In this document: one piece after another, positions 9,558-19,047 of the stretch
Numbering within the stretch: the stretch's first letter is position 1
Layout of the letters: every line of letters starts with the position of its first letter
Assembly: GCA_963734965.1 (NCBI GenBank)
Contig: CAVTJK010000002.1
Span: 1-64,000 of the forward strand
Direction: 5' to 3'
From: UBA4742 sp963734965
Lineage (GTDB): Bacteria; Actinomycetota; Acidimicrobiia; Acidimicrobiales; Acidimicrobilacustridaceae
Length of the DNA: 64,000 nt
Made by a program: the position numbers and the translations under genes
Notes under the pieces: model-generated
Database searches by the model: none
Told to the model about the DNA's origin: nothing
What the model saw: only the letters and a program-made list of their open reading frames with translations

Positions 9558-10159
9558 GTGGAATTCGACGAAGTGATCAGGAAACGCCGCATGACGCGTG
9601 CGTTCACCTCCGACGGGGTCCTCCACCCCGAAGCCGCGCAGCGCATCTTGCTCGCCGCCAACCGGGCACCATCGGCCGGATTCAGCCAGGGCTACGCGCT
9701 GCTCGTGCTCGACCAGCCCGGGCAACTCGCGCCATTCTGGGAACTCCCGCTCGCCCGCGACCACCCCGACCCGCGGTTCGAGCCGGTCACGAAGGCACCG
9801 CTGGTGATCGTGCCGCTTTCCTGCAAGGACGTCTACCTGGACCGCTACGCCAGGCCGGACAAGGGCTGGACCGACCGGGACGAAGCGCACTGGCCAGTGC
9901 CGTACTGGGACATCGACACCGGGTTCATGGCGCGGCCCATGCTGCTCGCCGCCGTCGATGAGGGACTGGCGCGTTGTTCTTCGGCGTCTTTCCTGAGGCA
10001 ATGGGGGCGTTCCGGGAGCAGTTCGGCGTGCCCGAGCAGTACGTGCCGATCGGTGCCGTCGCCATCGGGCATCCCGATCAGGTCGCCGACCAGGGCGGCT
10101 CGTCCCGAGTCATCAAGCGCAGGCAACTCAGCGAACTGGTCCACCGCGGCCAGTGGTGA
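9558..10159 (+). CDS. Nitroreductase family protein (one frameshift)
   Basis: Flavin-dependent nitroreductase-like oxidoreductase of about 200 residues. It has the family N-terminus VEFDEVIRKRRMTRAFT, the FMN-binding pattern ILLAANRAPSAGFSQGYALL, a central TGFMARPMLLAAVDEGL and, after an indel near 9972, FFGVFPEAMGAFREQFGVPE, YVPIGAVAIGHPD and a C-terminal RRQLSELVHRGQW. GTG at 9558 has TAGCCT 6 nt upstream, consistent with a leaderless start. The physiological substrate cannot be told from sequence. Confidence 0.85.
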
Positions 10160-10420
10160 CTATCGCCTTGGGCGCGTGTTAGACCTTGCACGGGCCGGCG
10201 GGCGGCACGGACGCGATGCTGTGCTGCTTCGCTGAACGCACTGCATCCCGCCCATCCCGCCCGCCACCAACTGTCGCACCTCGCGTTCGAGGCGGTTGGC
10301 CGCTCGCAGCGCCGTGATGGCGTCCATCAAGCGGCCGTCGGCCTCGGCCCGGTCGGCCTCGGCCAGGAGCGCGGCTCGATCCGCCTCGGTCAGCGACGGG
10401 TCCTGAAGGGATTGCGACAT
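10160..10420 (-). CDS. Small alanine-rich protein, probably truncated at its 3' end
   Basis: ATG at 10420 begins MSQSLQDPSLTEADRAALLA and continues as a strongly helical EADRAEADGRLMDAITALRA and ANRLEREVRQLVAGGMGGM. From about 10240 the sequence loses any protein-like character (QCVQRSSTASRPCR) up to a stop at 10160, immediately after the nitroreductase gene. I suspect the real C-terminus is missing, through a deletion or an assembly join at 10160-10245. The interval 10421-10655 shows no gene. Confidence 0.5.
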   Translation of the reverse strand: MSQSLQDPSLTEADRAALLAEADRAEADGRLMDAITALRAANRLEREVRQLVAGGMGGMQCVQRSSTASRPCRPPARARSNTRPRR

Positions 10421-10655
10421 GACTCGGCACCTCGAGGGCACAGGTTCGGGGTCGTGACCCTCAAACGCTATCGCGGCCGTGTCATCGTCAACCCGAAAGC
10501 CGGTCGAAGACGAGGTCTCCGGGCCGAGCACACCCGAGAGCCCGAAACCCGTGACCGTCGGCGCCTGAGCACGGCGCACCCCGCTGCGCTCGGGGCCACC
10601 CAAGTAAACTCCCGTCCCGAGCCGGTGCCGAACGACCGACGACGGACCACTGATC

Positions 10656-11672
10656 ATGAACAACTACTGGGCCTTCCTCCCGATGCGGTCGTCGAGCGAC
10701 CTGCTCGACGACCCCGAGGCGCTGCGCGCCCGCTTCGACGAGGACAGCTACCTCTACCTGCCCCAGGTCATCGACCGCGACCGGGTGCTGGCCCTTCGTG
10801 AGCGGTTCCTCCACATCCTCGCGACCCGAGGTTGGATCCAGCGGGACTACGGCCACGACGCCGTCTCGGTCATCTTGCCGCTGCGCGAGGGCGAGGAGGC
10901 CTACCTCGACGGCTACGACGAGATCCAGCGCCTCGAAGGTCTGCACTCGTTGGCCCACGACGAGGCCCTGCTGGACGTCATGCGCCGGGTCGTCGGGCCC
11001 ACCGCCTTCCCGCATCCGTTGAAGATCGTCCGCATGGCCTTCCCCGAGAACTACGAGTTCTCGACGCCGCCCCACCAGGACTACCCGAACAACCAGGGCA
11101 CGCCGAACCTCGTGGCGTCGTGGATCCCGCTGGGCGACGTACCCGCCGAGATGGGCTCGCTCGCCATCCTGCGCGGCTCGGCCCGCCACGGTGTGCTGCC
11201 CCTCGACGTCCACCCCGGAGCCGGCAACCGCCAAGCGGTCCTGCCCCTCGAGATGCTCGAGGAGCTGCGATGGGTCACCACCGACTTCCGCGCCGGCGAC
11301 GTGCTGCTCTTCGGGTCCCACACGGTGCACGCCTCGCTCAACAACGCCAGCGACTCGATGCGGCTGTCGGTCGACTTCCGCTACCAGCAGGAGGGCGAAG
11401 CCCTCACCCCGATCGTGCTCGAGCCCCACTTCCAACGCCAGACCTGGGACGACGTCTACGCCGACTGGGAGTCGACCGAGCACCAGTACTACTGGCACGA
11501 TCTCGACTACGAGGTCGTGCCGTTCGAGGAGTTCCCGCTCGTGACCGAGGTGCCCGACGAGCCGCCGTGGGCCGAGATCATCGTCCACGATCGTCGGCTG
11601 ACGGCGCGCCACGCCCGCCGGATGCAGCGGCTGTCCGACACGCTCGGCGTGGACGTCGAGGAGCCCCGCTGA
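10656..11672 (+). CDS. Phytanoyl-CoA dioxygenase (PhyH) family protein
   Basis: Fe(II)/2-oxoglutarate-dependent oxygenase fold, 338 residues, intact. The iron ligands are visible: H140-x-D142 in PPHQDYPNNQG, a distal His in LLFGSHTVHASLNN (H222 or H225), and R236 in SMRLSVDFRY to bind 2-oxoglutarate. Bacterial PhyH proteins hydroxylate diverse small molecules or sugars, so the substrate is unknown. The FkbM methyltransferase follows directly, so the two are probably cotranscribed and may modify the same glycan or lipid at the edge of the polysaccharide block. Confidence 0.85.
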   Translation: MNNYWAFLPMRSSSDLLDDPEALRARFDEDSYLYLPQVIDRDRVLALRERFLHILATRGWIQRDYGHDAVSVILPLREGEEAYLDGYDEIQRLEGLHSLAHDEALLDVMRRVVGPTAFPHPLKIVRMAFPENYEFSTPPHQDYPNNQGTPNLVASWIPLGDVPAEMGSLAILRGSARHGVLPLDVHPGAGNRQAVLPLEMLEELRWVTTDFRAGDVLLFGSHTVHASLNNASDSMRLSVDFRYQQEGEALTPIVLEPHFQRQTWDDVYADWESTEHQYYWHDLDYEVVPFEEFPLVTEVPDEPPWAEIIVHDRRLTARHARRMQRLSDTLGVDVEEPR

Positions 11673-11704
11673 GCCCGTCGCGGTACGCGATCAAGAACGG
11701 GCTC

Positions 11705-12406
11705 ATGCGGCCGCGCACGGCCTATCGCCGCCGGCGCATGGCGGCCGACCTCGATCCCTACGGGCGGGCCATGTTCGAGCTCCACCACTACGACCCGGCC
11801 ATCATCGCCTTCGCCAAGGCGACGGCCGCCAACCCCGACATCCTCACCGACGCCGACCTCGGTCCCCACAGCGTGGTCGTCGACGCCGGCGCCTTCGTCG
11901 GCGAGTGGTCGGGACAGATCTCCGATCGGTACGGCGCCGCGATCTACGCCTTCGAACCGAACCCGCAGGCCTTCGCCCGGCTGGAGGCGGCCCTCGACGA
12001 CCGACCATCGATACGGATCTTCGCCTGCGGACTGGGCGGAGCCGACGAGACGGCCCGGCTCACCCTCGACGGACCCGGCGCATCGATCTACGGGTCCGAC
12101 ACCGACCGGCCGACCGTGGCCGTCTCGATCCGAGACGCGGTCGACCTCTTCGACGAGCTGGGCCTCGAGCGCGTCGATCTGCTCAAGGTCAACATCGAGG
12201 GCGGCGAGTACGACCTGTTCGATCGGCTCATCGCCGCCGGATGGCTCGAGCGCATCGACCTCGTGTCGGTGCAGTTCCACGAGTGGCACCCCCACGCCCA
12301 TCGGCGCCGGCGCGCCATCCGCCGAGCCCTGGGCGGCACCCACGACGAAGTGTGGTGCTACCCCTGGGTGTGGGAGCTGTGGTCCTCGCGATCGTCAGGT
12401 GGCTGA
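11705..12406 (+). CDS. FkbM family SAM-dependent methyltransferase
   Basis: Starts at ATG 11705 (MRPRTAYRRRRMAADLDPYG). No in-frame ATG or GTG lies between the PhyH stop and this ATG. The class I methyltransferase core shows VVVDAGAFVGEWSGQISDRY (SAM-binding motif I), IYAFEPNPQAF (acidic motif II), SIRDAVDLFDELGLERVDLLK and the FkbM signature VNIEGGEYDLFDRL with LVSVQFHEWH. FkbM enzymes O-methylate sugars or polyketides. Its position upstream of the polysaccharide genes suggests a glycan target. It is convergent with the ligase gene at 12474-13678. Confidence 0.85.
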   Translation: MRPRTAYRRRRMAADLDPYGRAMFELHHYDPAIIAFAKATAANPDILTDADLGPHSVVVDAGAFVGEWSGQISDRYGAAIYAFEPNPQAFARLEAALDDRPSIRIFACGLGGADETARLTLDGPGASIYGSDTDRPTVAVSIRDAVDLFDELGLERVDLLKVNIEGGEYDLFDRLIAAGWLERIDLVSVQFHEWHPHAHRRRRAIRRALGGTHDEVWCYPWVWELWSSRSSGG

Positions 12407-12473
12407 TCGTCCCAGACGAGAGTGGCTGGAGCCTGGTCGGCTGACGGAGCCACGACCGCGCGCTGGTAGGGGT

Positions 12474-13678
12474 TCACCGGTTCATCGAGCTCGGCCGCCG
12501 CGGCGCGCGCTGCGCCTCGCGCTCCTTGCGGGCATCGATGACGAACGCGAGCGCGAGCAGCAAGCCACACGTGGCGATAGTGCATCGTGACCCTGAACAG
12601 CCCGGCCACGAGCACGGCGATGATCATCAGCCGGGCCAGACCACGCCGTCGCGCCGCTCTCCACACGACAACCCAGAAGCCGATGAGCCCGAGGAGCCCG
12701 ATGGGGCCACGCTCGACGAGATAGGAGAGCACGTCGTTGTGGACCTGGAGGGAATCCGTCCCGAGGTGGGCCACGTTCCGGTTGGCCGATCCGTTCGGAC
12801 CCAGACCGAACGGCTCCTGCTTCCAGGCCGTCAAGGCCTCGCCCCAGATCTCGAACCGCCCGCTGGAGCTGCGCTCGAACCGCGTGTCGTTCAGCGAGTC
12901 GCTGAACTTCCAGCTTCCGCTGGTGAACTCCTTGGCCCCGCCGCTCCAGACGAAGACGGCCCCGATCACGAGGACGATGAGGGCGACCAGCAGGATGGCC
13001 GTGTATCGCGTGCACGCCCGCCAGGCGAGCACGCCGACCATGGTCAGGATCATCACGACCGTTCCGAACGAGCCGGTCTGCACGACCGAGATCAGCACGG
13101 CCACGACGACGAGCGCCTTGGCCCACCGGGTCCGGCACGTGTACAGGAGCACGGCGGCGGCCAGGACCGTGTAGTGGCCTGGATAGTTCGGCTGATGGAA
13201 CAGGGCGACGTTGCGCAGACCGCCACCGCGCAGCAGCGCGACGCTCGTGATGAGCACGCCCAGGCCCGTGCCCCAGATGGCGCACCGTTCGAGGTTGGCG
13301 ATCGAGATGATGTACCAGAAGCAGAAGAAGCTCAGGAACGAGATGATCGTGATGGTCAGGTCCGTCGTGCCCCACTTGGCGAAGCCGACGCCGGCCAGAC
13401 CCAGCAGCGATCCGAGGACGACCAGCCACAACCAGGGCAGGGCGCGGGCGAAGGTGCGGACGGCCTCGGATCCGAGGTGCTGCATCCGGATCAGGGCGAC
13501 CACGCAGACCCCGAAGATGACGAAGTCGACGAGGGCGGTGTTGAACGACAGCGTGGGGTTCAACACGACGATGCCCGCGTACGAGACGCCACGATGGCGC
13601 CGCTCAGGAGGATGGAGGCGTGCAGCGGCGGGCTCCGTCGTCGTCGACGACGACCTCGGCGCCGCCGTCGGCGCTCAC
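12474..13678 (-). CDS. O-antigen ligase / Wzy-like polysaccharide polymerase (frameshifted)
   Basis: Polytopic inner-membrane protein with about ten hydrophobic segments (ALPWLWLVVLGSLLGLAGVG, TIISFLSFFCFWYIISIANL, AILLVALIVLVIGAVFVW). The large loop and signature region read RSSSGRFEIWGEALTAWKQE, PFGLGPNGSANR and DSLQVHNDVLSYLVERGPIG, typical of the Wzy_C/O-antigen-ligase superfamily that polymerises or transfers lipid-linked glycans. GTG at 13678 overlaps the kinase stop (GTGA), implying translational coupling. An indel near 13600 and one near 12570 are needed. With the second corrected the protein ends LLALAFVIDARKERE and stops at 12474. Confidence 0.75.
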
Positions 13679-15429
13679 GAGCTCAGCTCGAGGCGCCGGG
13701 TCCACTCGTGTCCACCGGTCCTGACTCGAGGCGTGAGCCAGCGGCGGCTGCCCGAGCCGTTGGCCGACTTCCCGTTGCCCGAGCCGTTGCCGTTCGGCGG
13801 AGGCGGCAGAGGCTCGGCCCGGTACGGCTTGTAGGACTGGTAGCCGTAGTAGCCGTAGTAGCCGAAGCGTCCACGTCGCGACCGGCACGCCGTTGAGCAC
13901 GACACCGATGATGTCGGCGTCGACCTTGCGCAGCCGGTCGACCGTCTCGGCCAGGTCGCTGCTCGCGGGTCTCGCCGTGCAGGGCCAGCACGATCACGCC
14001 GTCGACGTGGCGGGACGCCGCCACCGGGTCGCTCACCGGCAGCACCGGCGCGCAGTCGATGAGGATGAAGTCGGCCTGGGACCGCTTGATCTGGTCGAGC
14101 ACCTGCCCGAACGCGTCGGACCCGAGCAGCACCGCGGGCTCGTGGGGCAGCGGACCGGCCGGGCAGCACGAAGATGTTCTTGCCGCTCGGCAGGGGCACC
14201 GACACGAAGCACGAGGCCAGCTCGCGGTCGCCCAGCATGGCCGAGGTGAGGCCCTTCTCGGTCTCGACCGAGTGGAGCAGCTCGCCGAGCATCGGGCGGC
14301 GCAGATCGGCCGAGACGACGACGACGCGGAAGCCGCTCTCGGCCAGGACCGCGGCCAGGTTGGCGGTCACGGTGGTCTTGCCCTCCTCGCCCGACGGAGC
14401 TGGTGACGAGGATGGTGCGCTTCTCCTTGCCCAGGTTCGAGAAGCGCAGGTTGGTGGCCAGGGCGTGGTACGACTCGGCCGCCGCCGATGTCGGCGACAC
14501 CAGCGCCCGCTCGGCTCGGTGGAAGCGGCGGGAGAAGCGATGGGGGCCCGTCGCCGTACTCGGGGACCGACGCCAGCACCGGCACGCCGCCGGTGACCCG
14601 GGCGATCTGTTCGGGCGTCTTGACCTTGTTGTCGAGCTGCTCGAGCAGCAGGGCCAGGCCGATGCCGAAGACGAGCGCCACGATCGCGGCGATGCCGGCA
14701 TCGCGGAGCGGCGTCGGCGAGACCGGCAACGGTCGGCGAGCTCCGCCGTCTTGACGACGGTGAGGGCTCTCGCCGTGTCTGGGCGACCTGAGGCGGTCGC
14801 CACACGTCGGCTTGTCGTGGTCAGCGTGGTCCTGAGGGCGGCGGCCTGGCTGGCTGGGTCCGCGAGGCCGGCGTTCGGGCGAGGTCGGATTGGCGTTGAT
14901 CTGCTGGGTGAGCTGATCGATCGTGGTGTTGTTGTCCGTCGATCTGGTTGTTCAGGGCTGAGATCTGGCTTGGCGATCGGGCTGGCCTGAGCTGGCCGGT
15001 GCGGACCGTCGCGTAGCTGGTGGCCATAGGCGTTGGCCGCGTCCTTGGCGACCTTCGGACGAGTGGCTCGACACGACGATGCGCACCACATCGGTGTTGG
15101 CCACGTTGCTGACGCCGATCGCCGAGGACCTTGTCGGCCTGGCTGCCCCGATGGCGTTGACGCCGGTGGCCCGGATCGGACGCCGTGCCGGCGTGTACAT
15201 CTCGTTGGCCAGACCGTGGGTCGCCCGGCACCTTACCGCGCCGGGGTTGATCGCCCGTTCGACGCTCACGTCGGCCGACGCCGAGTAGACCTCGGCGACT
15301 GCAGCTTGGACACGCCGTAGGTGATGACGAACGTCGCCGCCACGATGGCGACGATCAGCCACGCCCAGCGCCAGATGGCGCTGCCCTACGACGCGCGCGT
15401 CGAGCTGGCGGATACTGCTCAGTAGCCAC
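13675..15429 (-). CDS. Wzc-type bacterial tyrosine kinase with Wzz domain (frameshifted)
   Basis: Chain-length determinant plus cytoplasmic autokinase that controls polysaccharide polymerisation and export. GTG at 15429 gives a basic leader and, after a shift, the first membrane segment WRWAWLIVAIVAATFVITYG. The periplasmic Wzz-like part includes EVYSASADVSVERAINPGA. The second membrane segment is AGIAAIVALVFGIGLALLLE followed by QLDNKVKTPEQIARVTG. The kinase has Walker A GEEGKTTVTANLA, Walker A' VVVVSADLRRPMLG and Walker B DFILIDCAPVLP. The C-terminus carries the tyrosine cluster FGYYGYYGYQSYKPYRAE, the expected autophosphorylation site. Five or more indels break the frame. The stop overlaps the start of the ligase gene. 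Confidence 0.8.
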
Positions 15430-15536
15430 AGCCCTACCTTGCGTGAGCCGGCGGGCCGACGTCGTCGGCTTGCGGTGGGTGGGGATGGGAATCCTCCTGG
15501 ATTGTGGCCACGAATAGCCAGGCCCCGGACGAAAAA

Positions 15537-16562
15537 TCATAGCGCCCAGCCCCACCGGCAAGCACTCAGGTGGTCGGCCTCGCCGGGGCACAGTACCTGC
15601 TCCGAACCAGTTCGGATCGATGCACCATTGATCCTCACTCTGCGGCGCAAAAGCAAGTCGGAAGGCCAGGTCGGGCACGCATTGTCCCACCTGGGTGCGT
15701 CCCGAGGGCGACACTTCAGTCGATCGGCGTCTGCCGCAGCCTGGATGGCCCGGTGCCAGGCCACCCCCCGGGCGACCTGGTAGACGAGTCGGCTGCCGGC
15801 GATCCCGTAGTAGCCGACCCGCTCGGGCCCGCTCAGCTCGGACGAGGTGCGAGACCTGCAGCCGGCACGAGCTCCAGGCTCGCCGCACCGGTCCGCAGCC
15901 CCTCGAAGAACTGCGCGGGCGTGGCGGCGGTGCAGCACCAGCGGGATGTCGCAGCGGCCCAGCATCAGGCCCAGCGCATGCGATCCGCAGCCACAGGTCG
16001 TAGTCGAACTGGGCCATCCGGGACTCGTCGTAGCCCCCGACGGCGTCGATCGCCGCGCGCCGCATCAGCGCCGAGGAGTGGATGAGCGGGTTCGAGCGCA
16101 GCACCGCCCGGCGCGATCGGGACGCACGGACAGGCCGTCGGGCGGCAGCGCCCAGTCGGCGGTCTGGCTGAGGCTGGTCGTGATGCGGGCGCCGGTCCCC
16201 AGCACCGACAGCTCGGGGAGGCAGTCGAAGAGCTCCGACCTGGATCTCCAGGCGGCGGGGATGGGAGGCGTCGTCGGCGTCCTGGATGCCCACGAACGGC
16301 GCCCGGCAGGCCTCCAGACCGAGGTTCAGCGCCCGGCGCCCGGCCCGACCGGACCCGGCCGCACGACCACCAGCCGTTCGTCCTCACTCCGCGTCGGTGG
16401 CGACCAGGCGCTCGCTCTCGTCGGTCAGGTCGCCGTCGATCACCAGCACCAGCTCGAGATCGGCCATGGTCTGGGTCGAGGAGGCTGGTCGATGCCGATG
16501 GCCAGCAGGTCGGTCGGGGTCGCCCGCGTGGTCATCACGATCGATGCCGTGGGCTTGCTCAC
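15537..16562 (-). CDS. Family 2 glycosyltransferase (frameshifted)
   Basis: GTG at 16562 begins VSKPTASIVMTTRATPTDLL, the usual beta-strand start of GT-A enzymes. Then come LELVLVIDGDLTDESERLVA, a segment ending in FVGIQDADDASHPRRLEIQ (the DxD metal and nucleotide-sugar site), SNPLIHSSALMRRAAIDAVG and GGYDESRMAQFDYDLWLRIA, which carries the acceptor-side acidic residues. The C-terminus ERVGYYGIAGSRLVYQVARG matches many bacterial GT2 proteins. Several indels interrupt it. It lies upstream of the kinase and ligase on the same strand and probably adds a sugar to the same repeat unit. Confidence 0.75.
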
Positions 16563-16648
16563 ACGCCTTCGCCCCGCTCAAGTTGCATGTCGGATCCAAG
16601 CCTCGTGGCCGTGCCCTTCGGGTCGGCCAACCTTAGATGCCTCGCGGA

Positions 16649-17315
16649 TCACGCCCGCAGGTCGCCGACCGCGGCCGGCTCGCCGTCGATGTAGACGCTG
16701 ACCTCGCCTGCGCCCGACGCGGACCAGGCGCCGGTCTCGTCGCGGAGCAGGGCCGTCCGGCGAGGGATACCGACGACGGTGACGCCCTTGGGCGCCAGCT
16801 CGACGGTGCGGCGCACCTTGTCGTGGGACCACTCGTCGTAGCGGGGTATGGCCGCCAGCTGGCTGACGACGCCGAGGCCGACGGTGAAGGCGCCACCCCG
16901 GGAGTCGACCATCGGGTTGCACAAGCACGTCGGCGCCGGCGTTGGTCCCGGCCAGGACCGCTCCGTCCTCCCATGCTCCGAGCATGGCCTCGAGCACGGG
17001 CGTGTCCTTGAGCACCGACCGCAGATGCATGGGCGACGCCCCGGCGAGGTAGATGAGGCGAGCCGCACGCAGGACCTCGACGTGATCGGAGTCGAAGGCA
17101 TCGCGCCGACTCAGCACGTCGACTGGACGGCAGCCGATCCCCATCCGACTGAACCAGGCCTGGGCCTGGGCCAGCAGGTGTCCGGGGTTCTCATAGGCCG
17201 AGCCCGTCGGGAGGACCGCCACCTCGGTCGCACCCGACGAGGCGACGAGGGCGGCATCGAAGTCACATCCGTCGGTCCACTCGCCGCCGCCGACCAGCGC
17301 CAGGAAACCGGTCAC
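16649..17315 (-). CDS. Peptidase S51 / cyanophycinase-like protein (one frameshift)
   Basis: Alpha/beta fold related to PepE and cyanophycinase. GTG at 17315 overlaps the upstream methyltransferase stop (GTGA). It reads VTGFLALVGGGEWTDGCDFD, TEVAVLPTGSAYENPGHLL, AARLIYLAGASPMHLRSVL and VLAGTNAGADVL, then after an indel near 16920 RGGAFTVGLGVVSQLAAI and VTVVGIPRRTALLRDETG. Active S51 members carry a Ser nucleophile in a GxSAGA-type motif. Here the motif is GTNAGA, with Asn at that position, so hydrolase activity is doubtful unless it is a base error. About 220 residues, normal for the family. Confidence 0.7.
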
Positions 17316-17879
17316 GACCGTTCCTCGAGGGCGACCTGCTGGCGCGGGATGCGGATGATCCTCGCCTCGACGAACAGCCTGAGGGGCCAGACCGGCGTCG
17401 CGATGGTGAAGCGGTCGAGGTCGGCGACGGTGAGACCGGCCGCCCGTACGGTCCTGATGACATCGCGCGACACGTGGCGCCCGGCCACCGGCGACAGGGT
17501 CGCCCCGAGCGACGACCACAAGAGCCCGGCGGTTCCCGGCCGGTTCACCGGCTCGACCAGCATGCAGCTCGCCGTCGTCGGCCAGCAGGTGGTCGAGGGC
17601 GGCGACGGCGGCGCCGAGGTCGGGCTGATCGATGAGCGCCAGGGTCGAGATGATGGTGTCGAAGCGCTCGGCGGCGGCGCTGGGCGGGGCCGAGGGCGAC
17701 GGCGATCGGCTCGTCGCCATCGCCGACACGGTCGCCGCCAGGAGCATCTCGTCCTCGGGCCGATCGAGGTCGAGGACCCGGCCGCCGGCCCGGGCCAGCA
17801 TGGCGGCGCGGCGGCGAGCCACCTCGGCCGTCACCGCCGCCGGGAGCGGGGTCACGCTGATCCTCTGGTCGGTCTCCAC
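17312..17879 (-). CDS. SAM-dependent methyltransferase-like protein (frameshifted)
   Basis: GTG at 17879 starts VETDQRISVTPLPAAVTAEV. A motif I-like GGRVLDLDRPEDEMLLAAT, then AAERFDTIISTLALIDQPDL and AAVAALDHLLADDGELHMLV, correspond to the class I methyltransferase core. After an indel near 17570 the C-terminus reads LDRFTIATPVWPLRLFVEAR, typical of UbiE-like methyltransferases. Motif I is not the classical GxGxG, so SAM binding is uncertain. It is translationally coupled to the S51-like gene. Confidence 0.6.
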
Positions 17880-17946
17880 GGACCAGCAAGCTACCTCTGG
17901 TCCAGCGGGTGGTGGCGAGGCGACGGGACGCGCGGTCCTGCGACCC

Positions 17947-18867
17947 TCAACGGGTGCACACGAGCATCTGCTGGGTGTCGTTGGGCGTGTGCATGATCCG
18001 AGCCTCGCGGAACCCAGCGGCCAAGGCGCGCTCGCACAGGAACGTCGATTCGTAGCCAACCGCGGCCTCGGGTTGGGCCTGCGACTCGATGTAGGCGTGA
18101 TCGAGTCGATGGCGGAAGCTGTGACGATCCCCGACCTTGGCCGGGTGCAGGTCGACGCAGAAGCAGGTCACGGCCATCTTGGCGCCGGGCCGCAGCACCC
18201 GTGCGCACTCGTCCAGGTAGTTCCGGGCCGGACCCTCGAGCAGATGGGTGAAGACCGACGTGGCGAGGACGAAATCGACGCTGGCGTCGTCGCGGGGAAT
18301 CCGGTACGGCGCCGGGTCGGCGGCATCGTTCACGTACGAGGTGCTGGCGTGGGTGGCCTGCGCGAACTCGAATCGCCCATCGAAGTGGTCGCGGCACCAG
18401 TCGAGCGCCTCGGCGTCGATGTCGATGCCGAGGTACCGCCCGCGGTAGCGATCTCCGTGGTGGCTGAGATCACGGACGTGGGCCGCCCAGCGACCGCAGC
18501 CGACGCCCAGTTCGACGATGTCGCTGTCGAGGCCGCACCAGCCGGACGCGAACCAGTACATCCACAGGGCTGCCCCCCGCGTCATGTGCAACGCCTGGTT
18601 GGCGAAGATCCGGTTGCTGACCCCGACCCGGACCCGCAGGTGGTTGGGCGGGAGGGCGCGGAACTCGCGATAGACGAGGCGGGGCACGATGTCGAGGAGG
18701 TCGAGGACGAACCTCACCATCGGCACATAGGTCAACCGAGAGATCGACGGCACATACCGCCGCACCCTGAGGTTCAGGCTGGTCCGACTCGGTGCGGCGA
18801 GGCCGCTCCCGTCCGACCGCGCCTCGCCGACTCCGTCCGCCCCATGGCGACGCGTCGCGATGGCCAC
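17947..18867 (-). CDS. Class I SAM-dependent methyltransferase
   Basis: Intact, 306 residues. The SAM site is VELGVGCGRWAAHVRDLS (motif I), YLGIDIDAEALDWCRDHF (motif II) and ASVDFVLATSVFTHLLEG (motif IV), with ECARVLRPGAKMAVTCFCV as motif V/VI. The roughly 90-residue N-terminal part is basic and helical. The product resembles methyltransferases of surface-glycan clusters and heads the minus-strand run ending at the ligase gene. The acceptor is unknown. Confidence 0.8.
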   Translation of the reverse strand: MAIATRRHGADGVGEARSDGSGLAAPSRTSLNLRVRRYVPSISRLTYVPMVRFVLDLLDIVPRLVYREFRALPPNHLRVRVGVSNRIFANQALHMTRGAALWMYWFASGWCGLDSDIVELGVGCGRWAAHVRDLSHHGDRYRGRYLGIDIDAEALDWCRDHFDGRFEFAQATHASTSYVNDAADPAPYRIPRDDASVDFVLATSVFTHLLEGPARNYLDECARVLRPGAKMAVTCFCVDLHPAKVGDRHSFRHRLDHAYIESQAQPEAAVGYESTFLCERALAAGFREARIMHTPNDTQQMLVCTR

Positions 18868-19035
18868 GCTTCCCCCTCGACCCTCGCTCGAGCCGTCGCG
18901 GGATCCTCCGCGATCGACGAACCGCCCGGTTCGCCTCCCAGCACACCCCAGTCGGATCCGCCCAGGTTAGCGATCAGAACGGGCCGTCGAGAGAGGCAGG
19001 ATCCGCGGGGCTGGCCCCCGCAAGCTACCCGTCGG

Positions 19036-19041
19036 TAATAT
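19036..19041 (+). promoter_or_regulatory. TAATAT -10 box, leaderless start of the dehydrogenase gene
   Basis: TAATAT ends 6 nt before the ATG at 19048, so transcription would begin at or next to the start codon. No Shine-Dalgarno sequence is present. The same hexamer-to-start distance recurs before many genes here. Confidence 0.55.
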
Positions 19042-19047
19042 CCGGCC

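Noticed and set aside
10832..11704. The upstream part of the FkbM frame as an N-terminal extension
   Set aside because: It overlaps the intact PhyH gene in another frame and is Arg/Pro-rich shadow sequence.
12358..12473. The C-terminal extension of the Wzy-like frame to 12358
   Set aside because: It arises from an indel near 12570; the corrected frame ends at 12474 with a more plausible tail, and the extension overlaps the FkbM gene.
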